DNA from: Bryobacteraceae bacterium
GTDB taxonomy: Bacteria; Acidobacteriota; Terriglobia; Bryobacterales; Bryobacteraceae
Length of the DNA: 41,547 bases
NCBI GenBank assembly: GCA_025980665.1
Contig: JAICXC010000036.1
Location: 1-41,547, forward strand
Direction: 5' to 3'
The notes under the pieces are model-generated. The model saw only the letters and a list, made by a program, of their open reading frames with translations, had not been told where the DNA came from and did not search any database. The translations under genes were made by a program, and so were the position numbers. The number at the start of each line of letters is the position of its first letter. The first letter of the stretch is position 1. This document shows, piece after piece, positions 24,674 to 33,523 of this stretch.

Positions 24674-25788
24674 ATCCCTCCAGCCTCGTCCAACTTCCGC
24701 CACGCGGCGGGCCAAGTGAATCGCTCGCGGTAAAGCGCCCATCCCGAATCCCCTAGCCTCGCCCTCAGCCTAGGATCTTTCAACAGGCGCAGCACCGCAT
24801 TAGCGAAATCGTCCGGATCGTCGGCCAGAAGCAGATGCTCGCCATCGCGCGCGTCCAGCCCCTCGGCACCGAGCGTGGTCGAGACTACGGCGCGTCCCGC
24901 CGCCCAAGCTTCCAGAATCTTGAAGCGCGTTCCGCTGCCGGAATGCAGCGGCGCAAGACACACTTTAGCTTTTGCGAGATGCGACACGGCATCGTCTACC
25001 GGGCTTACCACACGAATACGCGGGTCGCCCCTCGTGAACCGCGCGACGGCGTCGGGATTCGAACCGAGCAAGCGCCATTCGATTTCGGGCGCCTCTGCGC
25101 GCACATGAGGCCAGATCCGTTGGCGAAACCAGCGCACCGCTTCGACATTAGGGTGGTATTCGAGATTTCCGCTGAAGACGATTACGTCGCGTTCCGTCGC
25201 GTTCGCTCCCACCACATTTGGCCGTGGGATTTCGGGGAGGGCATTCGGAAACACTCGGACGTCCGGATGATCGACGCGGCGGCGATCTTCTTCCGATGCC
25301 GCCAGAATCACATCGAACCGCGGCAGCCACTCGCGTTCCAGGCGACGGTAGGATGCAGCAAATCGTTTAGATGCCCAGGAAGCCGGCCAGCGCGCGGCCT
25401 GGGCGTGCGTCCGCGCCAGTTCGCTCTCGATGTTGTGCAGATCTACCACCAGCCGGTCACAACAACTTCTTAACAACGGTGCGTATGACGCGCACCAGAA
25501 GTGTTCGACGACGCCGACCGCGTAGCGCCCGAGCATCGCGCCCGCGAGCTGGTTTTCGTAACCGGAAAAACGATCGAACAATGGAGGACGTCCGCGAAGC
25601 AAGCGAAGTGTGTTGCGCCAAACGCGTGCTTCCGGCCTGCGCGAGTGAAGCCGTAGCGAGAAATTCACCGTATGAACGTCGTACTTGTTCTGCAGGTAGG
25701 CTAGAAGCGAAGCCGAACGCAAACCGCCGCCGCCGGAACCGGCTTTCGGTTCCTCAGGAGTGAGAAAAAGCGCGCGTGGCGCGGTCAT
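24670..25788 (-). CDS. Glycosyltransferase, GT4-like
   Basis: A 372-residue retaining glycosyltransferase with two Rossmann-like domains. The donor-binding region is HSGSGTRFKILEAWAAG (about 291-307), followed by VVSTTLGAEGLDARDG, with the conserved Glu in ILEA, and a C-terminal ERFTWPAAWRKLDE. A GGGGLR loop near residues 18-24 is the usual nucleotide-approach loop. No signal or membrane segment. It transfers a sugar from a nucleotide donor to a glycan or glycolipid. Its start lies 35 nt inside the preceding glycosyltransferase gene. Donor and acceptor unknown. Confidence 0.85.
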   Translation of the reverse strand: MTAPRALFLTPEEPKAGSGGGGLRSASLLAYLQNKYDVHTVNFSLRLHSRRPEARVWRNTLRLLRGRPPLFDRFSGYENQLAGAMLGRYAVGVVEHFWCASYAPLLRSCCDRLVVDLHNIESELARTHAQAARWPASWASKRFAASYRRLEREWLPRFDVILAASEEDRRRVDHPDVRVFPNALPEIPRPNVVGANATERDVIVFSGNLEYHPNVEAVRWFRQRIWPHVRAEAPEIEWRLLGSNPDAVARFTRGDPRIRVVSPVDDAVSHLAKAKVCLAPLHSGSGTRFKILEAWAAGRAVVSTTLGAEGLDARDGEHLLLADDPDDFANAVLRLLKDPRLRARLGDSGWALYRERFTWPAAWRKLDEAGGI

Positions 25789-26827
25789 ACACCTCCCGAG
25801 TCAGTCGAGCGGTCTTCTGCCAACTGAACTGCGCGGCGCGCCTCAAGGCTCGTCGGCGAACTTCGTCAAAACGGTCTGAATGCATGGCTGCTGCTCGCAT
25901 GGTCTCGGCTAGCTCGGCCGTATTTTGCGCATCCACGTGCAGCGTGACACAATTGTTAACTCCGCCGCTTACTTCGAGAATGGCTGGATCGCGCGATGCA
26001 ATCACCAGCGCGCCGCATTGCATCGCCTCCAGCACCGGCAGCCCGAAGCCTTCATAGAGCGATGGATAGAGGCAGGCGATCGCACCCGAATACAGCCCCG
26101 GCAGATCCGCATCGGGGATTTCGCCGAGCACTCGCAGACCTGGTTCCTCCGGATGAGCGTGATTCCGGCCGACCAAGACCAGGTCGACCGCGATTGTCTT
26201 GTGCACTTCGCGCCATGCATCTATCAATCGCGCGATATTCTTGCGCGGCTCGCATGTCCCTACAAACAAGAAGTACGGATTCCCGCGAGGCTTGGCGGCA
26301 GGCGAAGCCGGCTTAAAGGACTCGCCGGCTGCCAAGGGAACAGTCACGACGCGGTCCGGCGACAGCCCGAATCTTTCGATAGCCGCGACCCGTATGGTTT
26401 CCGTGGGTGTAATCACCATGGTCGCCAGGCCCATCCGCAGAAGCCGCGGTGTCCTTCTTCTTACACGCGACGCGCCCAGCTGCCAGGCCGGATCGATCCA
26501 CGGACTCAGATCGTGCACGGTCATTACGCTAGGCCGCAGCGCCCTGTATGGGACGGAATAATCGGTACCGTGAAATAGTTCGACTCCGCGACGGCGCATT
26601 TCCCGATCCAAACCCCACAGCCACCACTTACGCTCGGCCGGATTTCGAGGGCCTTCGCCGACGTGAAGATTGGAGGGGCTTCTGGGAATCTGAAACGGTT
26701 GGTCGGAAAGCAGCCAGCACTGGTCCTCGGGGTACTCAGATGCGAGGGCCCGGGCCAGTTCCAGAGTGTAGCGGCCGACGCCTCCGGTGGATACCGTCAG
26801 GGGAGTCGCGTCGAGGGCGATAGTCAC
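25754..26827 (-). CDS. Glycosyltransferase, GT4 family
   Basis: A 357-residue GT4 enzyme. It opens with TIALDATPLTVSTGGVGRYT, then FVGTCEPRKNI (about residue 199), and the nucleotide-sugar site YPSLYEGFGLPVLEAMQCG with the E-x7-E signature (about 262-280). FHGTDYSVPYRA and MTVHDLSPWIDP are typical of mannosyl- or rhamnosyl-type GT4. The GTG at 26827 is chosen by fit to the family; an in-frame ATG at 26848 would add 7 residues. It overlaps the next glycosyltransferase by 35 nt, so the two are an operon. The divergent gene starts only 22 bp away. Confidence 0.88.
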   Translation of the reverse strand: MTIALDATPLTVSTGGVGRYTLELARALASEYPEDQCWLLSDQPFQIPRSPSNLHVGEGPRNPAERKWWLWGLDREMRRRGVELFHGTDYSVPYRALRPSVMTVHDLSPWIDPAWQLGASRVRRRTPRLLRMGLATMVITPTETIRVAAIERFGLSPDRVVTVPLAAGESFKPASPAAKPRGNPYFLFVGTCEPRKNIARLIDAWREVHKTIAVDLVLVGRNHAHPEEPGLRVLGEIPDADLPGLYSGAIACLYPSLYEGFGLPVLEAMQCGALVIASRDPAILEVSGGVNNCVTLHVDAQNTAELAETMRAAAMHSDRFDEVRRRALRRAAQFSWQKTARLTREVYDRATRAFSHS

Positions 26828-26849
26828 GGCGCTAGTGTAGGATAGCATC

Positions 26850-29024
26850 GTGGGCTCTGAAAACCTCAACGCCATTGAGGAGATCACGGCTCTCGGCCAC
26901 CGGGTGGAGCTGGCCGGGGAAGCCGACATCGAACCGATCCGCCAGCGCGTACAGCGGATCGCGAGCATGTTTCCGGATGATCCGGAGGTGCAAAAAGCCG
27001 CCGAGGAAACTAACCGCCTGATTATGAGCCGGGCGAATTCGCTTCGGTGGCCGTCGTGGATTGCCACCTTTCCAGGCTCCGCACCCGCCACGCCACCCGG
27101 GCCACCAACCATCCCGCAGGGCGAAATGTCCGCCTCGCGGATTCCGCCGCCCATGCCGCCGCAGGCCGGGCCACCGCCCAACTCTCAGGTCGACTGGAAG
27201 AAGGCGCTGTGGATTGGCATCGCGGTAGGCATCGGGCTCTCGCTTCTGATGATCGTAGTGCTGGTAAATGTCGCGCGGAGGCGCAATATTAGTGTGCCGG
27301 ACCTCACCGCGACGCCCGCCGCCGTTGCCGTTCAGATCGCAACCACGCCGCCGGGTGCCTCTATTCGCGTGAACGGCGATGCCAGGTGCACCTCGGACTG
27401 CGCGCTAACCCTGCCCCCGGGGACGTACCAAATCACGGCGTTTCTGGATGGGTACGAACCCGCAGCCAGCGGAGTCAACCTGGTTGCGGGCAAACCCCAG
27501 ACGCTCAACCTGCCCCTGGAGGCACGGCCGCAGACCGTCAGAATCCTCTCCGATCTGGCCCAAGGCAAGGTGACGCTCGATGGACAATCGCCGGCCGATT
27601 TGCAGGACGGTCAATTCGTGTTCGAAAAGGTCGCTCCGGGAACACATACAGTCTCGGTGACCGGCCCGAATGCGGAGTCGTCTTTCAGTTTCGAGCTGGC
27701 CCCCGCCAAAATGCCAACGGTGACCGGAACCGTGAACACGAAAAACATGCTGGCCATTCTGGTGACAAGCTTCGCGGGACACGGCCGCCTGCTGACCAGT
27801 TCGGGCCCCTGGAAGCTGGCCGTCAACGGTCAACCGGAGGACGACGCGGGTCCTGCAGGCGTGGATCTGAAAAATTTTCAGGCTGGTCTGGATGAGATGA
27901 CCCTCTCTCAAGATCGAGATCAGCGCGCTTTTAAGGAAGATTTCGGTCCCGGCCCGGCCCTGACGGTATTCCTCAAGACCGACCGCAACGTAGGGACGCT
28001 GATCGTATCCACGGGAGAAAACTTCGCGCGTGTGTTCCTGAACAACAAGGAATATCCACGCCGTACTCAGAACGGCCAATTGCGGATCCAGACCATCGGA
28101 AATGTGGAGGTACGCGTCGCGAAGGTCGGCTTTGAAAATTCTCCGCCGCAGACGGCAGTTGTAAAAAAAGGCAGCGAGGTGCGGCTGGAATTCAAAATGA
28201 AGCCGGTGCCCACATCGGGTACTCTGCGCATCGAAGGGGCGACTCCAGGCGCGGAGGTTCTTATCGATCAGCGGGTGGTCGGCACGGTTGCGAACGATGG
28301 CAGCTTTCAGGCTGATTCGGTGACTCCGGGAGACCACGCGATCGGGCTGCGGCACGACCACTTCGCGCCTAAACAGTTTTCGCGAAGCTTCACTGCTGGG
28401 CAGACGGTGGCCATCGCAGGTTCGGACGCCGTACTGGTAGCCGAGCGCCCGGCGCCTCCTCCTCCTCCTCCTCCGGCGCCCAAGCCCGAACCTGTGGCTC
28501 CGAAACCTCCTCCGGTGGCGCGTGCCACCTCTATGGATGGATTCGAGAGCCAGCAAGGCTGGATGCAGCAGGACAATGGTGTGTGGCGCCACAAAGGCGG
28601 GGGCTTCCTCACTTACAAATTGCCTTCTAACGGAGTCTTCACGTTTGCGATCTATCTAGTGAAAGGCGGGAGCCTGTTCCGCGGCGGCCGCGTCCGCTGG
28701 GTTACGGATTACGTGGATTCCAAAAATTACGTCTTATCCGAGCTTGACGAAAACAGTCTCACTGTCCGCGATTTCGTCAACGGCAAGCCCACGGAACACG
28801 GCAGGTTCAAGCACAACGTGGAGAGCAAGGATAAAGCCTGGGCGATCCAGATCGAAATTTCCCCCGACAGTCTGATCCAGCGAATACAGAAGGACCAGCA
28901 GTGGATCACGCTGGACACATGGACCAAGCCCGAGCACAAATTCACTGACGGGAAATTCGGATTTCTGGTGCAGGGCGGCGACGAAATCGGCGTGTCGGAT
29001 TTCAAATTCACTCCGGCGCGATAG
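26850..29024 (+). CDS. PEGA-domain single-pass membrane protein with C-terminal beta-sandwich
   Basis: A 724-residue protein. The cytoplasmic N-terminus (1-118) includes a helical segment and a Pro-rich stretch; a membrane segment spans about 119-139 (ALWIGIAVGIGLSLLMIVV) and RRR fixes the N-in orientation. Outside are PEGA domains: the first about 161-226 (TTPPGASIRVNG, LPPGTYQITAFLDGY), others later (GTLRIEGATPGAEVLIDQ, VTPGDHAIGLRHDHF). A long Pro-run (APPPPPPPAPKPEP) precedes a roughly 165-residue beta-sandwich resembling a DUF1080/LamG-type carbohydrate module (GFESQQGW...FGFLVQGG). The GTG has AGGAT upstream. Its role may be surface or glycan binding. No family name beyond PEGA. Confidence 0.75.
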   Translation: MGSENLNAIEEITALGHRVELAGEADIEPIRQRVQRIASMFPDDPEVQKAAEETNRLIMSRANSLRWPSWIATFPGSAPATPPGPPTIPQGEMSASRIPPPMPPQAGPPPNSQVDWKKALWIGIAVGIGLSLLMIVVLVNVARRRNISVPDLTATPAAVAVQIATTPPGASIRVNGDARCTSDCALTLPPGTYQITAFLDGYEPAASGVNLVAGKPQTLNLPLEARPQTVRILSDLAQGKVTLDGQSPADLQDGQFVFEKVAPGTHTVSVTGPNAESSFSFELAPAKMPTVTGTVNTKNMLAILVTSFAGHGRLLTSSGPWKLAVNGQPEDDAGPAGVDLKNFQAGLDEMTLSQDRDQRAFKEDFGPGPALTVFLKTDRNVGTLIVSTGENFARVFLNNKEYPRRTQNGQLRIQTIGNVEVRVAKVGFENSPPQTAVVKKGSEVRLEFKMKPVPTSGTLRIEGATPGAEVLIDQRVVGTVANDGSFQADSVTPGDHAIGLRHDHFAPKQFSRSFTAGQTVAIAGSDAVLVAERPAPPPPPPPAPKPEPVAPKPPPVARATSMDGFESQQGWMQQDNGVWRHKGGGFLTYKLPSNGVFTFAIYLVKGGSLFRGGRVRWVTDYVDSKNYVLSELDENSLTVRDFVNGKPTEHGRFKHNVESKDKAWAIQIEISPDSLIQRIQKDQQWITLDTWTKPEHKFTDGKFGFLVQGGDEIGVSDFKFTPAR

Positions 29025-29178
29025 GGCGGACGCCAGAATCGCCGCTATGTGCGGGCGCGCTAAAACGCGATTTTCGAAGCGCATCTATCCCAGGGGCTCC
29101 AGCCGGCAAACATCGCCTAGCGTGTCCTGCGCTGGTACCTCGAAAGCATTCAAGTTCACGCCGGCGCATTAAGGGCGG
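29001..29178. repeat. Degenerate duplicate of the PEGA gene 3' end
   Basis: 29001-29029 (ttcaaattcactccggcg plus the stop and gggcgg) recurs at 29149-29178 (ttcaagttcacgccggcg plus a stop and gggcgg). Both copies encode FKFTPA followed by one residue and a stop. The interval of 148 bp is otherwise non-coding, which suggests the end of the gene was duplicated and one copy decayed. Confidence 0.55.
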
Positions 29179-29195
29179 GCGATCTTCTCGCTGCC

Positions 29196-29933
29196 ATGCG
29201 CCAACCCATTATCATGATGGGGATGGATAGCGGGATCCTTGGCGTAGCGGCAGGCGCGGCCGCAGCCTCCGGATTTATGGCGTACGCTGTGCGCGGTCGT
29301 TCTTCGAGCGTTTTCGGCCAGTCTTACTATCATGGCGATCGCCACAAGCCCGCGCTGGCTCTGACGTTCGATGACGGCCCCAGCGAATCCACGCCGCAAC
29401 TGCTCGACGCCTTGGAAAAGCATCAGGTGCCAGCTACATTCTTCATGTGCGGCGAGAATGTCCGCCGTTGTCCGGACGTCGCCCGCGAAGTGGCGGCACG
29501 TGGTCACGAGCTCGGCAATCATACCGATTCGCATCCTCGGCTGGATTTCAAGTCTCCCCGGTTCATCTACGGCGAGATGGCGCGAGCGCAGGAAACCATT
29601 CAGGCGACGACTGGCACGAAACCGCGCTGGTTCCGCGCTCCCTATGGCGTGCGCTGGTTCGGTGTGGCGCAAGCGCAGGAACTGTTGGGACTCCGCGGCG
29701 TGATGTGGACCGTCATCGGCCGCGATTGGCGCTGGCCCGCGGCGCGCGTTTCTGAACTCTTGAGTAACAACGCTTCGAATGGAGGCATCATTTGCCTGCA
29801 TGACGGCCGCGGGGTGCGTCCCGCGCCGGATATCAGACCGACGATTGAAGCAGTCGAGTACACGATCCCGCGCCTCCAGGAACGCGGATTTCAATTTCTG
29901 ACCCTCACCCAAATCCTATGTCCTCAGAACTGA
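29196..29933 (+). CDS. Polysaccharide deacetylase, CE4 family (NodB-like)
   Basis: A 245-residue carbohydrate esterase family 4 enzyme, which removes N- or O-acetyl groups from glycans such as chitooligosaccharide or peptidoglycan. A single N-terminal membrane or signal segment (GILGVAAGAAAASGFMAYAV, about 13-32) is followed by NodB homology: TFDDGP (D59 catalytic base, D60 metal), H109-T-D-S-H113 (metal ligands), RAPYG and LHDG. All metal ligands are present. The start could also be the ATG at 29214 or 29217. It overlaps the acyl carrier protein gene. Substrate unknown. Confidence 0.9.
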   Translation: MRQPIIMMGMDSGILGVAAGAAAASGFMAYAVRGRSSSVFGQSYYHGDRHKPALALTFDDGPSESTPQLLDALEKHQVPATFFMCGENVRRCPDVAREVAARGHELGNHTDSHPRLDFKSPRFIYGEMARAQETIQATTGTKPRWFRAPYGVRWFGVAQAQELLGLRGVMWTVIGRDWRWPAARVSELLSNNASNGGIICLHDGRGVRPAPDIRPTIEAVEYTIPRLQERGFQFLTLTQILCPQN

Positions 29934-30199
29934 TGTCAGAAGACCTGATTTCCCGCGTCACCGGCGTGATCGCCAAGACCCAGAAGATTCCTCCGGAGAC
30001 CGTAACCATCGATAAAAGCTTCGAGGAACTGAATATCGATTCGCTGGACGGAATCAATATTCTCTTTGCGCTCGAAGGCGAGTTCGATGTGGATATTCCC
30101 GACGACGCCGCGCGCGGCATCCGCACGGTGCGCGAGATGGTGGAGGGAATCGAAAAACTTTTGGCCGCTAAATCTCAAGCCGCAGAATCCCCGCAATGA
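29933..30199 (+). CDS. Acyl carrier protein
   Basis: An 88-residue acyl carrier protein. S37 in the NIDSLDG motif is the phosphopantetheine attachment site. The four-helix pattern fits (SRVTGVIAKTQKI; SFEELNIDSLDGINILFALEGEF; VREMVEGIEKLL). The start at 29933 shares a TGATG with the deacetylase stop; an in-frame ATG at 29918 would add five residues. Its stop overlaps the ketosynthase start (ATGA). This tight coupling argues for a dedicated ACP in a secondary or glycolipid pathway rather than bulk fatty acid synthesis. Confidence 0.92.
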   Translation: MSEDLISRVTGVIAKTQKIPPETVTIDKSFEELNIDSLDGINILFALEGEFDVDIPDDAARGIRTVREMVEGIEKLLAAKSQAAESPQ

Positions 30200-31410
30200 C
30201 GCGTCGCGTCGCGGTCACCGGCATCGGCGCGATTTCCGCTTTCGGTCATACTTATCCGGATCTGTCAGCCGGCCTGGCCGCCGGCCGGAGCGCCATTCGG
30301 CCTTTGACTCTGGTCCCGCCCGGAGCCTTGCGATTCCCCAACGCCGCCGAAGTTCCCGATTTCGATCCCCTGCGCCATTTTGAAGAAAAAGAGGCGCAGA
30401 TGCTGGACCGGTTTGCCCAGTTCGCGGCGGTGGCCGCCCGGGAAGCGATCAAGTCCTCGGGCATCGAGTTTTCGCGCGAATTGGGCGAGCGAACCGCGAT
30501 TATCCTGGGCTGCTCGGGCGGCGGAAAATCCACCGAGGACGACGGCTTTTATCACCTCTACGCACTGAAGGAGCCGCGCGTTTCCCCTCTGACCATCGCG
30601 CGCGCGATGAGCAACGCCGGGGCCAGCCGCGTTTCCTTTGAATACGGGATCACCGGACCGGTGTTCACCGTTTCGACGGCGTGCTCGTCGGCCAATCACT
30701 CGATCGGACAGGCGTTCCGCATGGTTCGCTCGGGCGAAGTGGAAATCGCTATCGCGGGAGGCAGCGAAGCGCCCCTGTCCACGGGATTTCTCAAAGCCTG
30801 GGAAGCGATGCGCGTGGTCGCGCCCGATACCTGCCGTCCTTTTTCCATCGATCGCAGAGGATTGATTCTGGGAGAAGGCGCCGCCGTGTTGATTCTCGAG
30901 CCGATGGAAATTGCCCTCGCACGCGGCGCCACAATCATTGGCGAGATAGTGGGATTTGGCATGTCCTCCGATGCGCACCACATCACCCAGCCGTCGGCGG
31001 TTGGAGCGGCAAGAGCCATGCGAGCCGGATTGCTGGATGCGGAACTGGATCCCGACGCGATCGGCTATGTGAACGCACACGGAACTGGTACGCTCGCGAA
31101 CGACGTCACGGAGACTGAAGCGATCCGGAGCGTGTTTGGGGCACACGCTCAAAAACTTCTCGTCAGCTCCACGAAATCCATGCATGGTCACGCGCTGGGG
31201 GCAGCCGGAGCCCTGGAAGCAGCGGCTACCCTGGGCGCGCTCCAGTGCGGCTTGATTCCGCCTACCGCCAACTTCACGGCGGCCGATCCAGCTTGCGACC
31301 TGGACGTCGTTCCCAACATGCCCCGGGCCGCCCAGGTCGAATTCGCCATCTCGAATTCCTTCGCGTTTGGCGGGCTAAATGCCGTACTAGTCTTCCGTAA
31401 GTCTGCCTAA
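30196..31410 (+). CDS. Beta-ketoacyl-ACP synthase, KAS II/FabF-like
   Basis: A 404-residue condensing enzyme. C163 in STACSSAN is the acyl nucleophile. H295 (NAHGTGT) and K328/H332 (KSMHGHALGAAG) complete the decarboxylation and oxyanion site. It condenses malonyl-ACP with an acyl primer and should use the ACP directly upstream. The sequence is less like the housekeeping FabF than like the accessory NodE or polyketide-type ketosynthases (AISAFGH start, AGGSEAPLS). The cluster CE4-ACP-KAS is the same gene order as NodB, NodF and NodE functions. The product is unknown. No acyltransferase, reductase or dehydratase is adjacent. Confidence 0.9.
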   Translation: MTRRVAVTGIGAISAFGHTYPDLSAGLAAGRSAIRPLTLVPPGALRFPNAAEVPDFDPLRHFEEKEAQMLDRFAQFAAVAAREAIKSSGIEFSRELGERTAIILGCSGGGKSTEDDGFYHLYALKEPRVSPLTIARAMSNAGASRVSFEYGITGPVFTVSTACSSANHSIGQAFRMVRSGEVEIAIAGGSEAPLSTGFLKAWEAMRVVAPDTCRPFSIDRRGLILGEGAAVLILEPMEIALARGATIIGEIVGFGMSSDAHHITQPSAVGAARAMRAGLLDAELDPDAIGYVNAHGTGTLANDVTETEAIRSVFGAHAQKLLVSSTKSMHGHALGAAGALEAAATLGALQCGLIPPTANFTAADPACDLDVVPNMPRAAQVEFAISNSFAFGGLNAVLVFRKSA

Positions 31411-31579
31411 GTCATTCCACGTAGACCACAGTAGTAGGGTATTTTCTCATTGGATTTCTCCGGCGATTTCTGGCACTCTCGAACCAAGGCGATATAGCGC
31501 CCGGCGCGCCAGAGTGGGGGCCGTACTTTCGGAGGTCGGCCTCCAGACGCGCACATAAGGGTTTAGCTAGAGAGCTTTC
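31411..31579. other. Convergent intergenic gap with a small hairpin
   Basis: The gap lies between the convergent ketosynthase and phosphomutase genes. GGAGG-TCGG-CCTCC at 31531-31544 could form a 5-bp stem and might act as a bidirectional terminator, but there is no T-tract. I see nothing else. Confidence 0.3.
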
Positions 31580-32938
31580 CTAGGCGACAGCCGCTTTGGC
31601 TTCTTCCAGCGCCGATTCCATTTCTCCGCGATACTTGCCAAGCCAGTCCGCGTTCTCTGCCTCGAAACGCATCACCAGCACCGGCTGCGTGTTGGAGGCG
31701 CGCACCAGTCCCCAACCATGTTCGAAGCGCACACGCACGCCGTCGACGTCGATCACGCTGTGAGTCTTCTTGAGCTTTTCCGTCACACGCTCGACCACTT
31801 GGAATTTCACTTCATCCGGGCAATCCACACGGATTTCCGGTGTCGACACCAGTTTGGGGAGTCCCGCCAGTTGTCCGGACAGTGGCTGGCCGCTACGCGC
31901 GACGATTTCGATCAGCCGGCACGCGGCGTACAACGCGTCGTCATAACCCAGATATCGATCGGCGAAAAACATGTGGCCGGACATTTCACCGGCCAGTTCG
32001 GCATGTTCCTGTTTCATTTTTGCCTTGATGAGCGAGTGGCCGGTCTTGTACATGATGGCGTTGCCGCCCAGCCGGTTGAGCTCGTCATAGAGTAGTTGCG
32101 AGCATTTGACCTCACCGATGATCGTCGCCCCCGGCTTGCGCGTCAGAATCTCTCGGCCGAAGATCAACAGGAGCATGTCGCCGTAGATCACTTCGCCGTT
32201 CTCGTCCACCGCGCCGATGCGGTCTGAATCGCCGTCGAAGGCGATGCCCAATTCGGCCTTCTGCGCCTTGACGGCGTCCTGCAAATGCTTCAGGTTGGCT
32301 GGTACGGTGGGGTCGGGATGATGATTGGGGAACCGGCCATCCATGTCGAAGAACAACTCAGTGACCTCGCAGTTCAGCCGTTCAAAGAGGCGATGCACCA
32401 CGGGTCCCGCGGTTCCATTACCGGCATCCAGGACCACCTTGACGCGCCGCGAATAGTCGAATTGCGGAGCGACTTGGTCCAGATAGGCCGGAATGATGTC
32501 CATGGTGGCCTGGCTGCCGTGGCCTTTGAGGAAATCGCGGGCCTCGATGACCTGTCGGACCTCCTGGATGGTTTCCCCGTGCAGCGTGGTGGGCCCGCAC
32601 ACGGTCTTAAATCCATTGAACTCGCTGGGATTGTGGCTGCCGGTGATCATGACGGCGCCATCGGCTCCCAGGTGCACGGCTGAAAAATACAGGAGCGGCG
32701 TAGGCACCACGCCGATATCGGTGACTTCGCATCCGGAATCGATCAGGCCTTCGAGCAGCGCATCGCGCAGGCGTGGTGAACTCAGACGGCAATCGCGGCC
32801 CAGCGTGATGGATCGGCCGCTCTTGCGCTGCAGCAAGGTTCCCAGGCCGCGGCCCAGATCCACTACATCAGAACTCAGCAGCTCCGTATCCGCGACGCCA
32901 CGGATGTCGTATTCACGGAAGATGGTGGGTTTAAGCAT
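31580..32938 (-). CDS. Phosphomannomutase/phosphoglucomutase
   Basis: A 452-residue alpha-D-phosphohexomutase. The phosphoserine S101 is in TGSHNP, the Mg site in DGDSDR (D235, D237, D239), the sugar-binding loop in GEMSGH (318-322), and a C-terminal phosphate loop in RASNTQPVLVMRFEA. This fits PMM/PGM of the ManB/AlgC type, which converts mannose-6-P or glucose-6-P to the 1-phosphate for nucleotide sugars and exopolysaccharide. It would feed the two GT4 enzymes nearby. It runs convergent to the ketosynthase operon and is 20 bp downstream of the glycosylase gene. Confidence 0.95.
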   Translation of the reverse strand: MLKPTIFREYDIRGVADTELLSSDVVDLGRGLGTLLQRKSGRSITLGRDCRLSSPRLRDALLEGLIDSGCEVTDIGVVPTPLLYFSAVHLGADGAVMITGSHNPSEFNGFKTVCGPTTLHGETIQEVRQVIEARDFLKGHGSQATMDIIPAYLDQVAPQFDYSRRVKVVLDAGNGTAGPVVHRLFERLNCEVTELFFDMDGRFPNHHPDPTVPANLKHLQDAVKAQKAELGIAFDGDSDRIGAVDENGEVIYGDMLLLIFGREILTRKPGATIIGEVKCSQLLYDELNRLGGNAIMYKTGHSLIKAKMKQEHAELAGEMSGHMFFADRYLGYDDALYAACRLIEIVARSGQPLSGQLAGLPKLVSTPEIRVDCPDEVKFQVVERVTEKLKKTHSVIDVDGVRVRFEHGWGLVRASNTQPVLVMRFEAENADWLGKYRGEMESALEEAKAAVA

Positions 32939-32958
32939 GAGTTCTTTTCAAAGTAACA

Positions 32959-33522
32959 TTACCGGCTTACGAACCGGTTGCCTTCGATGTAGAAGCGCAA
33001 GAGCCAATCGGCGCAATGTTTGATCCCGACGCGTGGGGAAACGCCGATTTGGATGTCTTGCGGCGATTTCGGAGGATGAATCGTCAAGGGACCGCTAGTG
33101 AAGTCGGCGCCGTTGTGGCGTCGGGTGATCCCCAGCGCCAGCGTCAGCTTTCCAGGACCGTTAGCCAGATCTTCGATGCCACGGGCGCCAGGCCTGCGCC
33201 GCCGCATCCTGGGGATGCCCTCGAGCGGCTCCAGGGCGCGGATGAGAACGCATCCCGGGCTACCCTCCGGTTCCGCAACCACGTTCAGGCACTCGTACAT
33301 GCCGTAAATGAGGTACACGTAGGCGTGGCCGGGATCACCGAACATCACACGAGTACGGGGAGTGATGCCGCGCCAAGAATGAGCGGCACGATCCTGAAGT
33401 CCCAGATAGGCTTCGGTCTCAACAATACGGCCGGAGGTAGTCCCGTGCACCAGGATCGTGCCTAGCAGCGCCCGCGCGACCTCGATCGCAGGCCGGTTGT
33501 AGAACGAGCGCGGTAACGGCAC
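32959..33522 (-). CDS. 3-methyladenine DNA glycosylase (AAG/MPG family)
   Basis: A 187-residue alkyladenine glycosylase, which removes 3-methyladenine, 7-methylguanine and hypoxanthine from DNA in base-excision repair. The active site is ETEAY...DRAAHS: E37, Y39 and H48 align with the catalytic E125, Y127 and H136 of human AAG. The NGPGKL loop (NGPGKLTLALG) is also present. GTG start, with 1 bp separating it from the stop of the upstream gene. Its link to the glycine-rich protein is not explained. Confidence 0.95.
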   Translation of the reverse strand: MPLPRSFYNRPAIEVARALLGTILVHGTTSGRIVETEAYLGLQDRAAHSWRGITPRTRVMFGDPGHAYVYLIYGMYECLNVVAEPEGSPGCVLIRALEPLEGIPRMRRRRPGARGIEDLANGPGKLTLALGITRRHNGADFTSGPLTIHPPKSPQDIQIGVSPRVGIKHCADWLLRFYIEGNRFVSR

Positions 33523-33523
33523 G

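Noticed and set aside
28460..28485. Tandem CCT repeat as a microsatellite
   Set aside because: It is a coding polyproline run in the PEGA protein linker, a normal feature.
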